Shown here in pieces: positions 23,711-31,412 of a DNA stretch of 40,455 nt. Position 1 is the stretch's first letter. Every line of letters begins with the position of its first letter. The notes under the pieces are model-generated. The model did no database searches and was not told the origin of the DNA. It saw only the letters and a program-made list of their open reading frames with translations. A program made the position numbers and the translations under genes. The stretch lies in assembly GCA_044235825.1 (NCBI GenBank), contig JBIIHL010000011.1:1-40455 (forward strand), written 5' to 3'. The stretch comes from CANGYM01 sp044235825 (lineage in GTDB: Bacteria; Pseudomonadota; Alphaproteobacteria; JAJTHO01; CANGYM01).

Positions 23711-24961
23711 CTACGAATTCATCGCATCAAAGAAATCGGCGTTGTTTTTGGAATGTTTGATTTTGTCCAGAATAAAGTCCATGGCCTCGGACGGGCCCAT
23801 TTGCATCAGCAGGCGGCGCAGCACCCACATTTTGGACAGGGTGGTTTTGTCCACCAGCAATTCCTCTTTCCGTGTGCCGGATTTGGTGATGTCGATAGCG
23901 GGGAATGTGCGTTTGTCGGAGAGTTTCCGGTCCAGAATCAGCTCGCTGTTGCCGGTGCCTTTGAATTCCTCGAAAATCACCTCGTCCATGCGGGATCCGG
24001 TATCCACCAGCGCGGTGGCGATGATGGTCAGGGACCCGCCTTCCTCAACATTTCTGGCGGCCCCAAAGAAACGCTTGGGCCGTTGCAGCGCGTTGGCATC
24101 CACACCGCCGGTTAAGACCTTTCCCGAAGACGGCACCACCGTGTTATACGCACGGGCCAGACGGGTGATGGAATCCAGCAAAATCACCACATCGCGTTTG
24201 CTTTCCACCAGACGTTTGGCTTTTTCAAGGACCATTTCCGTGACCTGAACATGGCGGGTGGCGGGTTCGTCAAAGGTGGAGCTGATGACTTCCCCTTTGA
24301 CAGAGCGCAGCATGTCGGTGACTTCCTCGGGCCGCTCGTCAATTAACAACACGATCAGGTAAACCTCAGGATGATTCGCCGTGATGGAATGGGCGATGGA
24401 TTGCATCATAACGGTTTTTCCCGTGCGCGGCGGCGCAACGATCAGGGCCCGCTGGCCCTTTCCCATGGGGGAGATCAGATCAATAATGCGCGGCGTGCGG
24501 TCTTTGGATTGTTCAATTTCCAAATTCAGTTTTTGGGTGGGAAACAGGGCCGTTAAGTTATCAAAATTCACGCGGTGGCGCGATTTTTCGGGGACGTCAA
24601 AGTTGACTTTTTTGATGGTGTTGATGGCAAAATACCGTTCATTTTCCTGCGGCGCAATCAAATCGCCGTACACGGTATCGCCGGTGCGCAGGGCGTATTG
24701 CTTCACCAAATGCGGGGCCACGTAAATGTCATCGGGGCCGGGCAAATAATTGGATTCGGGCGAACGCAAAAACCCAAAGCCATCCTGCAAACGCTCCATC
24801 ACGCCGCTGGCGTGGATGGTGACTTCGTTTTCGGCCAGTTGTTTCAAAATGGCCACCAACAATTCCTGACGGCGCATGTTGGCGATGTTTTCTAAATCCA
24901 AATCCTCGGCCATTTGCATCAGCTCAACGGCCGTTTTGCTTTTCAGTGTCTGTAAATCCAT
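23711..24961 (-). CDS. rho: Transcription termination factor Rho
   Basis: 416 residues (E. coli Rho has 419). N-terminal Rho-N domain starting MDLQTLKSKTAVELMQMAEDL, cold-shock-like RNA-binding domain with GFGFLRSPESNYLPGPDDIYV, then the hexameric ATPase: Walker A APPRTGKTVMMQ, Walker B VVILLDSITRLARAYN, and the Q/R-loop region GGSLTIIATALVDTGSRMDEVIFEEFKGTGN. Start ATG24961 fits the family. The bases before it are CCCCCCT, so there is no Shine-Dalgarno sequence. It is flanked by two inverted MITE-like elements. Confidence 0.97.
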   Translation of the reverse strand: MDLQTLKSKTAVELMQMAEDLDLENIANMRRQELLVAILKQLAENEVTIHASGVMERLQDGFGFLRSPESNYLPGPDDIYVAPHLVKQYALRTGDTVYGDLIAPQENERYFAINTIKKVNFDVPEKSRHRVNFDNLTALFPTQKLNLEIEQSKDRTPRIIDLISPMGKGQRALIVAPPRTGKTVMMQSIAHSITANHPEVYLIVLLIDERPEEVTDMLRSVKGEVISSTFDEPATRHVQVTEMVLEKAKRLVESKRDVVILLDSITRLARAYNTVVPSSGKVLTGGVDANALQRPKRFFGAARNVEEGGSLTIIATALVDTGSRMDEVIFEEFKGTGNSELILDRKLSDKRTFPAIDITKSGTRKEELLVDKTTLSKMWVLRRLLMQMGPSEAMDFILDKIKHSKNNADFFDAMNS

Positions 24962-25105
24962 AGGGGGGAAATCTAAAAAAATAAACGTGAACGAAAACAG
25001 CGAAGATCCGATTGGCAGGACGCCCATCTTTTCAAAAAAACACAACCCCAAAGCAACACCCAAAAAAGAATCCGCTGGGAGGGTTCTACCTACGCCTTGG
25101 TTCTA

Positions 25106-25135
25106 ACTATTTCCTATTTGGGGCGGTTTTGTCAA
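25106..25135 (-). promoter_or_regulatory. Candidate rho promoter with long leader
   Basis: On the minus strand a perfect TTGACA (25135-25130), an 18-base spacer and AATAGT (25111-25106). It would give a leader of about 135 bases. In E. coli rho is autoregulated through a long leader, so the length is suggestive. Confidence 0.45.
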
Positions 25136-25149
25136 GGGGGATTTTTTTG

Positions 25150-25385
25150 GGGCTGTTCCTTTCTGCCAGAACCTAACGATTCTGCGTCATTCCGGCCCAG
25201 CGAGCGATAGCGAGCGCCGAGGCGGAATCCAGCGCAAATGCCAAAACGCGAAGCGTTTTGTTCCTTAGTTTTCACACTACAAAGGCAAAAGGCTGCGCCT
25301 TTTGACAGTGGCGCTGGATACCGGATCAGCGGTCGCTGCGCTCCCTTGTCCGGTATGACGATGCATAGACATAAACAGCCCTGCC
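25150..25385 (-). mobile_element. MITE-like element, copy 2 (inverted)
   Basis: Reverse-complement copy of 23245-23480, of equal length. Terminal repeats are slightly degraded (GGGCTGTTCC and AAACAGCCC). The main difference is a replaced block of about 20 bases in the centre between the two inner hairpins. It lies between the rho promoter and hemA. Confidence 0.8.
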
Positions 25386-25468
25386 GATCTTTCCCCATCC
25401 TTGCACCCCCCAAGGAAATATGCTAGTGAAGTGCTTCAGTTTTGTCTTTGGACCTTTTTTCAGACATC

Positions 25469-26689
25469 ATGTCCCCCTATCATCGTTTTTTCGATCATGC
25501 GTTATCCCAGATTCGGCAAGAGGGGCGGTATCGCACCTTTCATGCTCTGAACCGTCTGCGGGGGGAGTTTCCGCAGGCCCTGCATGATCATTTCCCGCCC
25601 CATGAAAAAGTCACCATCTGGTGCAGCAATGATTATCTGGGCATGGGGCAGCATCCTGTGGTTTTGGACGCCATGCAAAACGCCATCGCCACCGCCGGCG
25701 GCGGCGCGGGGGGGACGCGCAACATTTCGGGCACCCACCCCTATCATACCTTGCTGGAGGCCGAGCTGGCCGATCTGCACCGCAAACAGGCGGCCCTGCT
25801 GTTTGCCTGTGGCTATCTGGCCAATCAAACGACGCTGTCCACCCTGACCCAAGTTTTGCCCGATTGCATTGTGTTTTCGGATGAAAAAAATCATGCCTCC
25901 ATGATTGAGGGCATCCGGCACAGCCGCGCGGAAAAGGCCATTTTCCGTCATAATGATCTGGATCACCTGCGCACATTGTTAAAAGCGCAGCCCAAAGAGC
26001 GCTGCAAGCTGATTGCCTTTGAATCCCTGTATTCCATGGAGGGAGATTTTGCGCCCATCGCGGATATTGTGGCGCTGGCCAAAGCGTATCACGCCATGAC
26101 GTATCTGGACGAAGTCCATGCTGTGGGCCTGTATGGGCCCGAGGGGGCGGGGGTGGCGGCGCGGGACGGCGTGGCCCAAGAGATTGATATTATTCAGGGG
26201 ACGCTGGCCAAGGCCTTTGGTCTGATGGGCGGATACATTGCGGGGGATATGGCCGTTGTGGATTATATTCGTAGCGCCGGCGCGGGGTTTATTTTCACCA
26301 CGGCCATTCCCCCCAGCCTTGCGGCGGGGGCCCATGCCAGTGTGTCCTATACCCGCAGCCACCCCGAATTGAGAGAGCGCGTTTTTGACACGGTGAATTA
26401 TCTGAAAAACGCCATGAAACAGGCGGGCCTGCCCATTTTGGACCACCCCAGCCATATCATTCCCGTGATGATGTACGATCCCGTGCGATGCAAACAGGTC
26501 AGCGACAGCCTGCTGAGCGATCACAAAATTTATGTGCAGCCCATCAATTATCCCACGGTGCCCAGAGGCCAAGAACGCCTGCGCGTCACCATCAGCCCCC
26601 TGCATACCCGCGCCATGGCGGATCATTTGGTGCAGGCCCTAACCCACGTTACCCAAGGAAACCTTCCCGTACCCGCCCTTGCCGTTTAG
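25469..26689 (+). CDS. hemA: 5-aminolevulinate synthase
   Basis: 406 residues, a PLP enzyme that condenses glycine and succinyl-CoA to 5-aminolevulinate, the first step of haem synthesis in alphaproteobacteria. Diagnostic stretches: EGRYRTFHALNR, WCSNDYLGMGQHPVVL, GTRNISGTHPYH, SDEKNHASMIEGIR, YLDEVHAVGLYG. The PLP lysine is in GTLAKAFGLMGGYIAG. ATG25469 gives a start aligned with Rhodobacter HemA; a TTG at 25442 is also in frame. The upstream region holds a MITE-like copy, which may influence expression. Confidence 0.96.
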   Translation: MSPYHRFFDHALSQIRQEGRYRTFHALNRLRGEFPQALHDHFPPHEKVTIWCSNDYLGMGQHPVVLDAMQNAIATAGGGAGGTRNISGTHPYHTLLEAELADLHRKQAALLFACGYLANQTTLSTLTQVLPDCIVFSDEKNHASMIEGIRHSRAEKAIFRHNDLDHLRTLLKAQPKERCKLIAFESLYSMEGDFAPIADIVALAKAYHAMTYLDEVHAVGLYGPEGAGVAARDGVAQEIDIIQGTLAKAFGLMGGYIAGDMAVVDYIRSAGAGFIFTTAIPPSLAAGAHASVSYTRSHPELRERVFDTVNYLKNAMKQAGLPILDHPSHIIPVMMYDPVRCKQVSDSLLSDHKIYVQPINYPTVPRGQERLRVTISPLHTRAMADHLVQALTHVTQGNLPVPALAV

Positions 26690-26743
26690 GGGATGTTCAT
26701 CTTTTTTCGGCATGGTACAAAACAACCTATAGGAGAAACCATC

Positions 26744-27172
26744 ATGACATCGCAACACGGATACTACCTCGAAGACCTGTCCGTCGGTATGGCCGCCGAA
26801 TTTTCCAAAACCATCACAGAGGATGATATTACTCTGTTTGCCGAGGTTTCCGGCGATCACAACCCCGTGCATATGGACGAAGCCTTTGCCAAAACCACGT
26901 TGTTTAAAACCCGCATTGCCCACGGGTTGCTGTCCGCCAGCTTTATTTCCCGCGTTTTGGGGGTTCAACTGCCCGGGCCCGGGGCCATTTATCTGAAACA
27001 AAACCTGAGTTTTCTGGCCCCCGTCAAAATTGGTGATACGGTTACGGCCATCGTCACCATCACCGCCATCGACCCCGAAAAACGCCGCGTGACTCTGGAC
27101 ACCCAAGCCATCGTCGCCGAAACCCCCGTGATTAAGGGCGAGGCACTGGTGATGGTGGATCGTCGGGGGTAG
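26744..27172 (+). CDS. MaoC-like (R)-specific enoyl-CoA hydratase
   Basis: 142 residues forming a single hot-dog domain. The catalytic Asp/His motif is present: FAEVSGDHNPVHMDE near residue 30, followed by RIAHGLLSASFIS, as in PhaJ-type (R)-enoyl-CoA hydratases and 3-hydroxybutyryl-CoA dehydratases. A good AGGAG lies 8 bases before ATG26744. It is 54 bases downstream of hemA on the same strand and may be cotranscribed. The real substrate (fatty acid or polyhydroxyalkanoate intermediates) cannot be read from sequence. Confidence 0.88.
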   Translation: MTSQHGYYLEDLSVGMAAEFSKTITEDDITLFAEVSGDHNPVHMDEAFAKTTLFKTRIAHGLLSASFISRVLGVQLPGPGAIYLKQNLSFLAPVKIGDTVTAIVTITAIDPEKRRVTLDTQAIVAETPVIKGEALVMVDRRG

Positions 27173-27301
27173 GGGGTGCAAAATTGGCCCTTTTGATAGT
27201 GTTTATGGTTTTGTACGCGCTGTATCCTGTTGAAACGCTGGACAGTTATCCCTTTTTTGTGTTATCTTAGGCCACGGTGACGAAATATCAAAGGGTCCCC
27301 C

Positions 27302-27541
27302 ATGGAATGGAAATTGGCTGAGGCCAAAAACAAACTGAGCGAGGTTTTCCAGTTGGCCCTAACCTCTGGCCCCCAGATTGTGCGCGGGCGGGGGGAGGCT
27401 GTTGTTTTGCTCTCAGAAACGGAATACACCCGCCTAACATCCCCACGTCCATCCCTGATTGCCTTTTTGCGGAAAAATCCTGAAGCGTTGCCGGCCATTC
27501 CGATGCGTCAACATGACGATTTTCGGCCTGTTGATTTATGA
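27302..27541 (+). CDS. Phd/YefM-family antitoxin
   Basis: 79 residues. The start MEWKLAEAKNKLSEVFQLAL and the strand pair PQIVRGRGEAVVLLSETEY are typical of the Phd/YefM DNA-binding fold. The C-terminal tail (FRPVDL) would bind the toxin. It overlaps the PIN toxin gene by four bases (ATGA), the usual arrangement with the antitoxin first. It should both block the toxin and repress the operon. Confidence 0.9.
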   Translation: MEWKLAEAKNKLSEVFQLALTSGPQIVRGRGEAVVLLSETEYTRLTSPRPSLIAFLRKNPEALPAIPMRQHDDFRPVDL

Positions 27542-27963
27542 ATCTTCTGCTGGATACATGCACGCTTTCTGAACTTCGCAAGCCTTCTCAAGATGCCGGT
27601 GTTCTTGGGGCTTTGACGGATTGGCCCAGTGATTGTGTCTATATCAGCGTTCTGAGTGTGGGTGAAATTGCCAACGGCATCACAAGGTTACCGGACGGTC
27701 AAAAACAACGGGGATTATTTTTATGGCTGGATCATTTGTTACTGGATTACGAAAATCGTTTATTACCTTTTGATGCTGCCTGTGCTTTGCGTTGGGGAGC
27801 CTTAACGGCCACCTGTAGGGCCAAAGGTCAAACCCTGAGTACCTTAGATGGGATGATCGCAGCCACGGCATTGGTGCATGATCTGACGGTTGTCACAAGG
27901 AACGTTCGTGATTTTCAGGCCACAGGGGTATCTGTATGGTCACCTTGGGAAAAAAATTCATAA
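27538..27963 (+). CDS. VapC-type PIN-domain toxin
   Basis: 141 residues with the PIN nuclease acidic residues in order: Asp6 in LLLDTCTLSEL, Glu near 43 in SVGEIANGI, Asp near 104 in STLDGMIAATA and Asp near 123 in VTRNVRDF. It is an RNase toxin partnered with the Phd-like antitoxin just upstream. Full length, so probably a working module. Confidence 0.93.
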   Translation: MNLLLDTCTLSELRKPSQDAGVLGALTDWPSDCVYISVLSVGEIANGITRLPDGQKQRGLFLWLDHLLLDYENRLLPFDAACALRWGALTATCRAKGQTLSTLDGMIAATALVHDLTVVTRNVRDFQATGVSVWSPWEKNS

Positions 27964-27979
27964 AAACAAGGGTTAAACC

Positions 27980-28011
27980 CCTGTAACCCGTCACCTGTAA
28001 CCCGTCACCTG
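27980..28011 (-). repeat. Heptamer array, family 1, at the asd 3' end
   Basis: Units CCTGTAA, CCCGTCA, CCTGTAA, CCCGTCA and CCTG as read on the plus strand, which on the asd strand are CAGG, TGACGGG and TTACAGG types. The asd stop TGA (28007-28005) is one of the units. Confidence 0.92.
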
Positions 28012-29027
28012 CTTCCCAACATCGGCAACAGCGCCTCCGCAATCTGAACACTGTTCAGGGCGGCGCCTTTGCGGACGTTGTCGGCGACAATCCACAGCAT
28101 CAGGCCGTTGGGGATGGAGGGGTCACGGCGGATGCGGGAAACATAAACCGCATCTTCCCCCGCGCAGTCGATGGGGGTGATGAAGCCATCTTCGGGGTCC
28201 AGCGTATCCACCACCAAAACCCCAGGGGCGTTTTTCAGGATGCGGCGGGCGGCGTCCGGATTCAGCGGACGTTCAAATTCCACGGATACGGCCTCTGCAT
28301 GGCCCACAAAAACGGGCACGCGGACACAGGTGGCCACGACCTCAATACGGGGGTCCAGAATTTTCTGGGTTTCCACGCGCATTTTCCATTCCTCTTTGGT
28401 AAAGCCATCGTCCATAAACACATCAATTTGCGGAATGACGTTAAAGGCAATGCGCTTGAAAAACGGCTCAATTTCAATGGGTTGATGGGTCAAGACGCTT
28501 CGGCTTTGGGAAAACAGGGCATCCATGGCCGGCCGACCGGCCCCCGAAACGGATTGATAGGTGGACACCACCACCCGTTTGATGGTCGCCAGATCGTGCA
28601 GGGGCTTTAACGCCACCACCATCTGAATGGTGGAACAGTTGGGATTGGCGATGATGTTCTTTTTTTTGTAATCTTTCAGGGCCTCTGGGTTGACCTCGGG
28701 CACCACCAGTGGCACATCGGGGTCCATGCGAAAATGGGACGTGTTGTCAATGACCACACAGCCCGCCGCCGCCGCCTTGGGCGCGTACTCGGCAGAGACC
28801 TTTCCGCCTGGGGAAAACAGCCCGATGTCACACGTTGAAAAATCAAAGGTTTCCAGATCCTGAACCGTTAAAACATCGTGTTCGCCAAAGGAAACCTGCT
28901 TGCCGGCGGATCGCTTGGACGCCACCGCATGAACTTTGGATACGGGAAAACGACGCTCGGCCAGCGTTTTGAGCATTTCACGGCCCACGTTCCCCGTGGC
29001 CCCCACAACCGCAACCCGCATTTTCAT
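28005..29027 (-). CDS. asd: Aspartate-semialdehyde dehydrogenase
   Basis: 340 residues. Reduces aspartyl phosphate to the semialdehyde on the path to lysine/diaminopimelate, threonine and methionine. NADP-binding VAVVGATGNVGREML at the start, catalytic Cys in IIANPNCSTIQMVVAL, active-site His in RVPVFVGHAEAVSVEF. AGGAA lies 7 bases before ATG29027. It is 12 bases downstream of folE. Its final residues GSR and the stop enter the heptamer array. Confidence 0.96.
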   Translation of the reverse strand: MKMRVAVVGATGNVGREMLKTLAERRFPVSKVHAVASKRSAGKQVSFGEHDVLTVQDLETFDFSTCDIGLFSPGGKVSAEYAPKAAAAGCVVIDNTSHFRMDPDVPLVVPEVNPEALKDYKKKNIIANPNCSTIQMVVALKPLHDLATIKRVVVSTYQSVSGAGRPAMDALFSQSRSVLTHQPIEIEPFFKRIAFNVIPQIDVFMDDGFTKEEWKMRVETQKILDPRIEVVATCVRVPVFVGHAEAVSVEFERPLNPDAARRILKNAPGVLVVDTLDPEDGFITPIDCAGEDAVYVSRIRRDPSIPNGLMLWIVADNVRKGAALNSVQIAEALLPMLGSR

Positions 29028-29039
29028 CGCAACATTCCT

Positions 29040-29633
29040 TTATTGACGGGATGAGAGAACAATATCCATAAATTCGCGGCGCAAATCCGAATCCTTGGCA
29101 AAAGCGCCCAGAAAACACCGCGTCACCATGTCCATGTTGATTTTATGAATGCCGCGTGTGGTCATGCACTGATGGGCGCCCTCGATATAAACGGCCACGC
29201 CGACGGGACTCAGGGCCTGCTCGATGGCATTGGCAATGCCGTTGGTCATGGCCTCTTGGATCTGCAGACGTTTGGCAAACACGTCACACACCCGCGCCAG
29301 CTTGCTGATGCCCACCACGCGGTGATGGGGGATATACGCCAGATGAATTTTCCCCAAAATCGGGCTGATGTGATGTTCACAGTGGGATTCAAAGCGGATG
29401 TTCCGCAAAATCACCATATCGCCGTAGCCTTCCGCATGAAAGGACGCCGATTGCAAAATGGTGGTGGGGTTGTCGTCATATCCCGCGAAGAACTCTTCGT
29501 ACGCCCGCACAACGCGATCGGGGGTGTCAATCAAACCCTCGCGATCCGGATTATCCCCCGCCCATTGCAACAGAGTGCGCACAGCGGCTTCGGCCTGATC
29601 TCGGGTTACGGAACGTTTGCTTTCAAAGGTCAT
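29040..29633 (-). CDS. folE: GTP cyclohydrolase I
   Basis: 197 residues, catalysing GTP to 7,8-dihydroneopterin triphosphate, the first step of folate (and queuosine precursor) synthesis. Zinc ligands and active site: SHCEHHISPILGKIHLAYIP, then VVGISKLARV and the C-terminal ARGIHK equivalent TTRGIHKINMDMVTR. Cys107-type and Cys178-type ligands (SHCEHH and HQCM) are present. It is the first gene of the folE-asd pair. Confidence 0.96.
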   Translation of the reverse strand: MTFESKRSVTRDQAEAAVRTLLQWAGDNPDREGLIDTPDRVVRAYEEFFAGYDDNPTTILQSASFHAEGYGDMVILRNIRFESHCEHHISPILGKIHLAYIPHHRVVGISKLARVCDVFAKRLQIQEAMTNGIANAIEQALSPVGVAVYIEGAHQCMTTRGIHKINMDMVTRCFLGAFAKDSDLRREFMDIVLSSRQ

Positions 29634-29681
29634 GGTGGTTTGTATCCTTGTATCCAGAAAAGAGGCGTAACCTTATCAGAG

Positions 29682-29699
29682 CTTACCCCGCGGGGCAAG
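29682..29699. repeat. GC-rich palindrome upstream of folE
   Basis: CTTACCCCGCGGGGCAAG, an 18-bp near-perfect palindrome (one mismatched pair) with the core CCCCGCGGGG, 49 bases before folE and 30 bases past the repeated-HTH gene. It could be an operator for folE or a hairpin at the 3' end of the upstream unit; there is no T-run. Confidence 0.45.
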
Positions 29700-29728
29700 G
29701 TGGACGTTGGGGGTTAATAATACCTTTG

Positions 29729-30865
29729 TCAGGGACAGGACCCTGCCGCCATAAAACCTTTTGCGCGGGGTGTCCTTATCGGCCCTTGTTGTTGGCTATG
29801 TGTGCTGAGTGGAGGGTTGTAAGAGGGCTGTGAGTGCTGGAATCTCCCCCCCCCCCCCACGACGGCTGCGCAGTTTTGTGCGGTGTTTAAAGTTTCAGGG
29901 GTGGGGGTGTAGGATGATGCTGTTTTTGCTTTAGGAGATAGGAGGTGTTCAAGGGTTTGGCCTTCTGGAAGAGGAGCGATCACGCCTTCCGCAATAAGGC
30001 CTTGTAGAATTTTTTCTAAAATCTTTTGAGGGAGCTCTTCGCCTCTCAAAGCTCTGTAGAAAGTATTTTGACCAATACCTAGATTCTGTGCAATCGTTTT
30101 TTTGATAAGACCTCTCTTTTCAATAACATTCTTTATACCTTCAAACCCTCGTTTTAAAAGAAAGACTTTGTTTTCTTTAAAATCAATATCATCTTTAGTA
30201 AGGGTATGTGGGGGCTCTTGATCCGTGGATAATAGGTTTTCAAGAGTCTTTCCTTCTGGGAGTGTAATGACACCATTGTCAAGAAACGCTGTTAAAATTC
30301 GCTCAAATGTCTTTTTAGGCCAAAATTTTAGTCGCTTAAGAGTGTCATGGATGCACGTATGTGATAAATCGCACTGAGTGGCTATGCTTTGCTGACTTAA
30401 TTCATTATCATTAGATGTAATGAATTTTTGAATCCCTTTAGAAGCTTCCCTTGAAAGAGATATTTTTAATCCATCAAAATGTAATGTTTCTCTTGAAAGG
30501 GGATACGGGGAAATTGTCGAAGAAGTTTTGGATGAAGATTTATCAAGAAATGCATCTATACCATCATCAGGATCAGTTTGGGGGATGATTTTGAGGAAAA
30601 AAAGAAACTCTCTTACAGTTAAATCATCAACCAATCCCCCTTTAAGAATTGTTTTTATTGCGGATTCTGAGAATCGTTTATTGATTTCTTTATTGAATCC
30701 ACCATTCCTATAAAAAATCTCCGCAAGCGTATCTGTACTACGGTTTTTGTCATGCGGATTAGGGTCGCTATTTTCAATAATGTTACGACACAGCTGAATG
30801 GTTTCTTTTGATAATCTTACATTTCTTGTTAAAGTAGCCACGGTCGTCATCAATAAAATTTGCAT
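29729..30865 (-). CDS. Repeated helix-turn-helix-like protein with a G13 tract
   Basis: 378 residues as read, no family recognised. Two clear repeats of about 85 residues (about 129-213 and 228-310) each contain a helix-turn-helix-like segment (SIATQCDLSHTCIHDTLK and TIAQNLGIGQNTFYRALR) and end LPEGKTLENLLS or LPEGQTLEHLLS; a weaker repeat lies near 17-105. This suggests a DNA-binding regulator built from duplicated domains. A run of 13 G in coding sense (29846-29858) follows a linker; after it the reading frame gives a Ser/Pro/Gln-rich tail. With 12 G the frame would instead end at TAA 29778-29776, in the 3' block shared with the gene at 18965. AT-rich; start ATG30865 or ATG30850, neither with a clear Shine-Dalgarno sequence. 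Confidence 0.65.
   Translation of the reverse strand: MQILLMTTVATLTRNVRLSKETIQLCRNIIENSDPNPHDKNRSTDTLAEIFYRNGGFNKEINKRFSESAIKTILKGGLVDDLTVREFLFFLKIIPQTDPDDGIDAFLDKSSSKTSSTISPYPLSRETLHFDGLKISLSREASKGIQKFITSNDNELSQQSIATQCDLSHTCIHDTLKRLKFWPKKTFERILTAFLDNGVITLPEGKTLENLLSTDQEPPHTLTKDDIDFKENKVFLLKRGFEGIKNVIEKRGLIKKTIAQNLGIGQNTFYRALRGEELPQKILEKILQGLIAEGVIAPLPEGQTLEHLLSPKAKTASSYTPTPETLNTAQNCAAVVGGGGRFQHSQPSYNPPLSTHSQQQGPIRTPRAKGFMAAGSCP
29748..29784 (-). repeat. Copy B of the accessory-gene 3' block
   Basis: Reverse complement matches 19850-19885 with four mismatches and one single-base gap; the 22-base core differs at only one position. Confidence 0.75.
29846..29858 (-). repeat. Homopolymer tract G13 (coding sense)
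   Basis: 13 C on the plus strand, read as G13 encoding four Gly. It is the longest homopolymer in the window and is positioned so that a slip changes the C-terminal 30-40 residues of the repeated-HTH protein. Confidence 0.9.
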
Positions 30866-31034
30866 TTAAAAATAAAATTTAAGATATCATTTTTCAGGAA
30901 ATCTGCAACATTATTTTATGAGGGTGGAGGGCGAAAATCAAAATCCTGATTTCCAGAATCATGATTTCCAGAATCATTTGACATTTTTGGATATATCGCG
31001 TAGGATAAACAGGCTGATAACTCGGGTACCCCCA

Positions 31035-31262
31035 ATGCAAACTGTGAATCAGGCGACTTTTGCCCAGAATTTATCCACGTTGCTCGATCGGCTGCGTGAT
31101 GATCATAGTCCCCTGATCATTACCCGCGATGCTGCGGAACCGGCGGTTTTGATGTCATGGTCGGATTTTCGCTCCATAGAAGAGACCGCCTATTTGATGG
31201 CCAGTCCCCGCAACGCCCAGCGCCTTAACCAAAGCATCGAGGCCTTGTGTTGCCCCAGATAG
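31035..31262 (+). CDS. YefM-like antitoxin, orphan
   Basis: 75 residues from ATG31035: QTVNQATFAQNLSTLLDRLRDDHSPLIITRDAAEPAVLMSWSDF, then IEETAYLMASPRNAQRLNQSIE, closely following the YefM pattern (ETAYLLRSPANAERL). An in-frame ATG30918 would add 39 residues unlike the family. YefM normally precedes the RNase toxin YoeB; the sequence after the stop encodes no YoeB, only a short minus-strand fragment and the end of folC. It is probably a solitary antitoxin. Confidence 0.82.
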   Translation: MQTVNQATFAQNLSTLLDRLRDDHSPLIITRDAAEPAVLMSWSDFRSIEETAYLMASPRNAQRLNQSIEALCCPR

Positions 31263-31265
31263 GTG

Positions 31266-31412
31266 TCAAGCCTTGGCATGGAGAAGTTCCGTATGCTGAG
31301 CGGTTTTCTCAAATAGATTATCCAAACGCCGATAAATACTTGCTTCGGTCGCGCTAACCGCGCCCCCCCAAAGGGAAAGAGCGATTCCTGTCACCTGTCC
31401 CCCCCAACACAT
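31266..31412 (-). pseudogene. Short ORF or gene remnant overlapping the folC 3' end
   Basis: A 48-codon frame from ATG31412, shifted relative to folC, ending IALSLWGGAVSATEASIYRR then LDNLFEKTAQHTELLHAKA. The second part looks like genuine protein (a short hydrophobic segment followed by a helical charged stretch). Its beginning runs through the two-unit heptamer array (31387-31400). It may be the tail of a gene whose front was lost when the repeat joined it to folC, or a tiny real gene. No family recognised. Confidence 0.3.
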
